Origin: Paenibacillus pabuli
Lineage (GTDB): Bacteria > Bacillota > Bacilli > Paenibacillales > Paenibacillaceae
NCBI RefSeq assembly: GCF_039831995.1
Contig: NZ_JBDOIO010000003.1
Span: forward strand, 806,001-870,000
Reading direction: 5' to 3'
DNA length: 64,000 nucleotides
The translations under genes were made by a program, and so were the position numbers. Below, one piece after another: positions 63,755-64,000 of this stretch; within the stretch, counting starts at the first letter, position 1, and the number at the start of each line of letters is the position of its first letter. The notes below the pieces were generated by a model. That model was not told the DNA's origin. It did no database searches and was given only the letters and a program-made list of their open reading frames with translations.

Positions 63755-64000
63755 TTACCAACCGATGGCCATGCCATCTCCTCTGGGATCGGCAGCTCCG
63801 CTAATCATGCCATCCTCACGGATAACGATGCCTTGTGACTGTCCCATAATGTCATCCCATGGGGCTCTGATCTCCACGTTATGCCCCCACTTGGCCAGCG
63901 TTTCGCATACGTCATCATGATAACGATTCTCCACTCGCATAGTGTCGCCTTCTTCGCCCCAGGTTCGTCCATACACCCATCGAGGGAGACCGATCGCCTC
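63755..64000 (-). CDS. Gamma-glutamyltransferase family protein (3' part only)
   Basis: The last 81 codons of a gene whose 5' part lies beyond the window; the frame is open to base 64000. The ending ADPRGDGMAIGW and GQSQGIVIREDGMISG match the C-terminus of the small subunit of gamma-glutamyltranspeptidase/YwrD-like proteins, which move the glutamyl group of glutathione-like compounds. It is on the same strand as the purine block but is 80 bases from it. Confidence 0.82.
   Translation of the reverse strand, partial: EAIGLPRWVYGRTWGEEGDTMRVENRYHDDVCETLAKWGHNVEIRAPWDDIMGQSQGIVIREDGMISGAADPRGDGMAIGW

Noticed and set aside
1..64000. CRISPR array, prophage, transposon, toxin-antitoxin or other defence system
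   Set aside because: No repeat-spacer pattern, transposase, integrase, phage or nuclease/toxin gene was seen; all main genes belong to metabolism, transport, repair or regulation.

Overview
The window looks like the chromosome of a Paenibacillus-type Firmicute. This is an inference. It rests on purine-rich Shine-Dalgarno sites before nearly every gene, consensus Firmicute cre and Zur boxes, a Bacillus-type DeoR/deoC/nupC/pdp set, Bacillus-type puc (xanthine dehydrogenase) genes, and the GH52/GH67 xylan enzymes typical of Paenibacillus and Geobacillus. There are no rRNA or tRNA genes, insertion sequences, phage genes or CRISPR arrays. It reads as ordinary, densely coded accessory metabolism arranged in small operons, each with its own regulator.

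Layout. 0-6 kb: end of a PbuE-like MFS exporter, two SDR oxidoreductases, an E. coli-like pyruvate oxidase (poxB), a Dabb protein, ribosomal protein L31 type B and an HPr-like protein. 6.4-13 kb: a xylan side-chain operon (GH52 beta-xylosidase, GH67 alpha-glucuronidase, zinc dehydrogenase) with a perfect cre and a divergent AraC regulator. 13-15 kb: aldehyde dehydrogenase plus ArsR regulator, both preceded by the same GTTTAAAC-centred motif. 15-17.8 kb: GntR-uxuA-uxuB, which takes the glucuronate released by the GH67 enzyme towards 2-keto-3-deoxygluconate, behind a perfect 14-2-14 operator. 18-20.5 kb: YetF/DUF421, DUF4363, an M50 protease and an unknown gene.

20.6-27.2 kb is a zinc-starvation island: znuCBA, a zinc-ligand-poor L33 paralogue, a COG0523 GTPase (ZagA/YciC type) and a divergent permease/TIGR03943 pair. 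Four palindromes of the form TCGTAA-N3-TTACGA (two perfect, two near-perfect) mark the promoters. 27.4-31.5 kb: an ABC-2 exporter, then a flavin monooxygenase divergent from a TetR regulator across an operator-like palindrome. 31.6-38.4 kb: deoR and the deo operon (deoC-nupC-deoB-deoD-pdp). 38.6-39.7 kb: azoreductase and a small unknown.

39.9-45.3 kb: an L-fucose-type operon (isomerase, RhaB-like kinase, aldolase) with a perfect cre, a LacI-type operator and a divergent LacI regulator. 45.4-49.8 kb: epimerase-like protein, methyltransferase, Gfo/Idh oxidoreductase, then adaA translationally coupled to an SPL-like radical SAM gene. 49.9-54.2 kb: a LacI regulator and an operon of two Gfo/Idh oxidoreductases flanking a ThuA protein, probably for keto-sugar chemistry. 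54.4-55.5 kb: glpX. 56.2-64 kb: a purine-catabolism block (three xanthine dehydrogenase subunits, MobA-like and XdhC maturation factors, an amidohydrolase) and the end of a gamma-glutamyltransferase.

No wholly new system is evident. The best leads are the zinc island, the AdaA/radical-SAM pair, the shared ArsR motif, the GntR operator with an abutting cre, the degenerate HPr, and the SDR with a rewritten catalytic tetrad.
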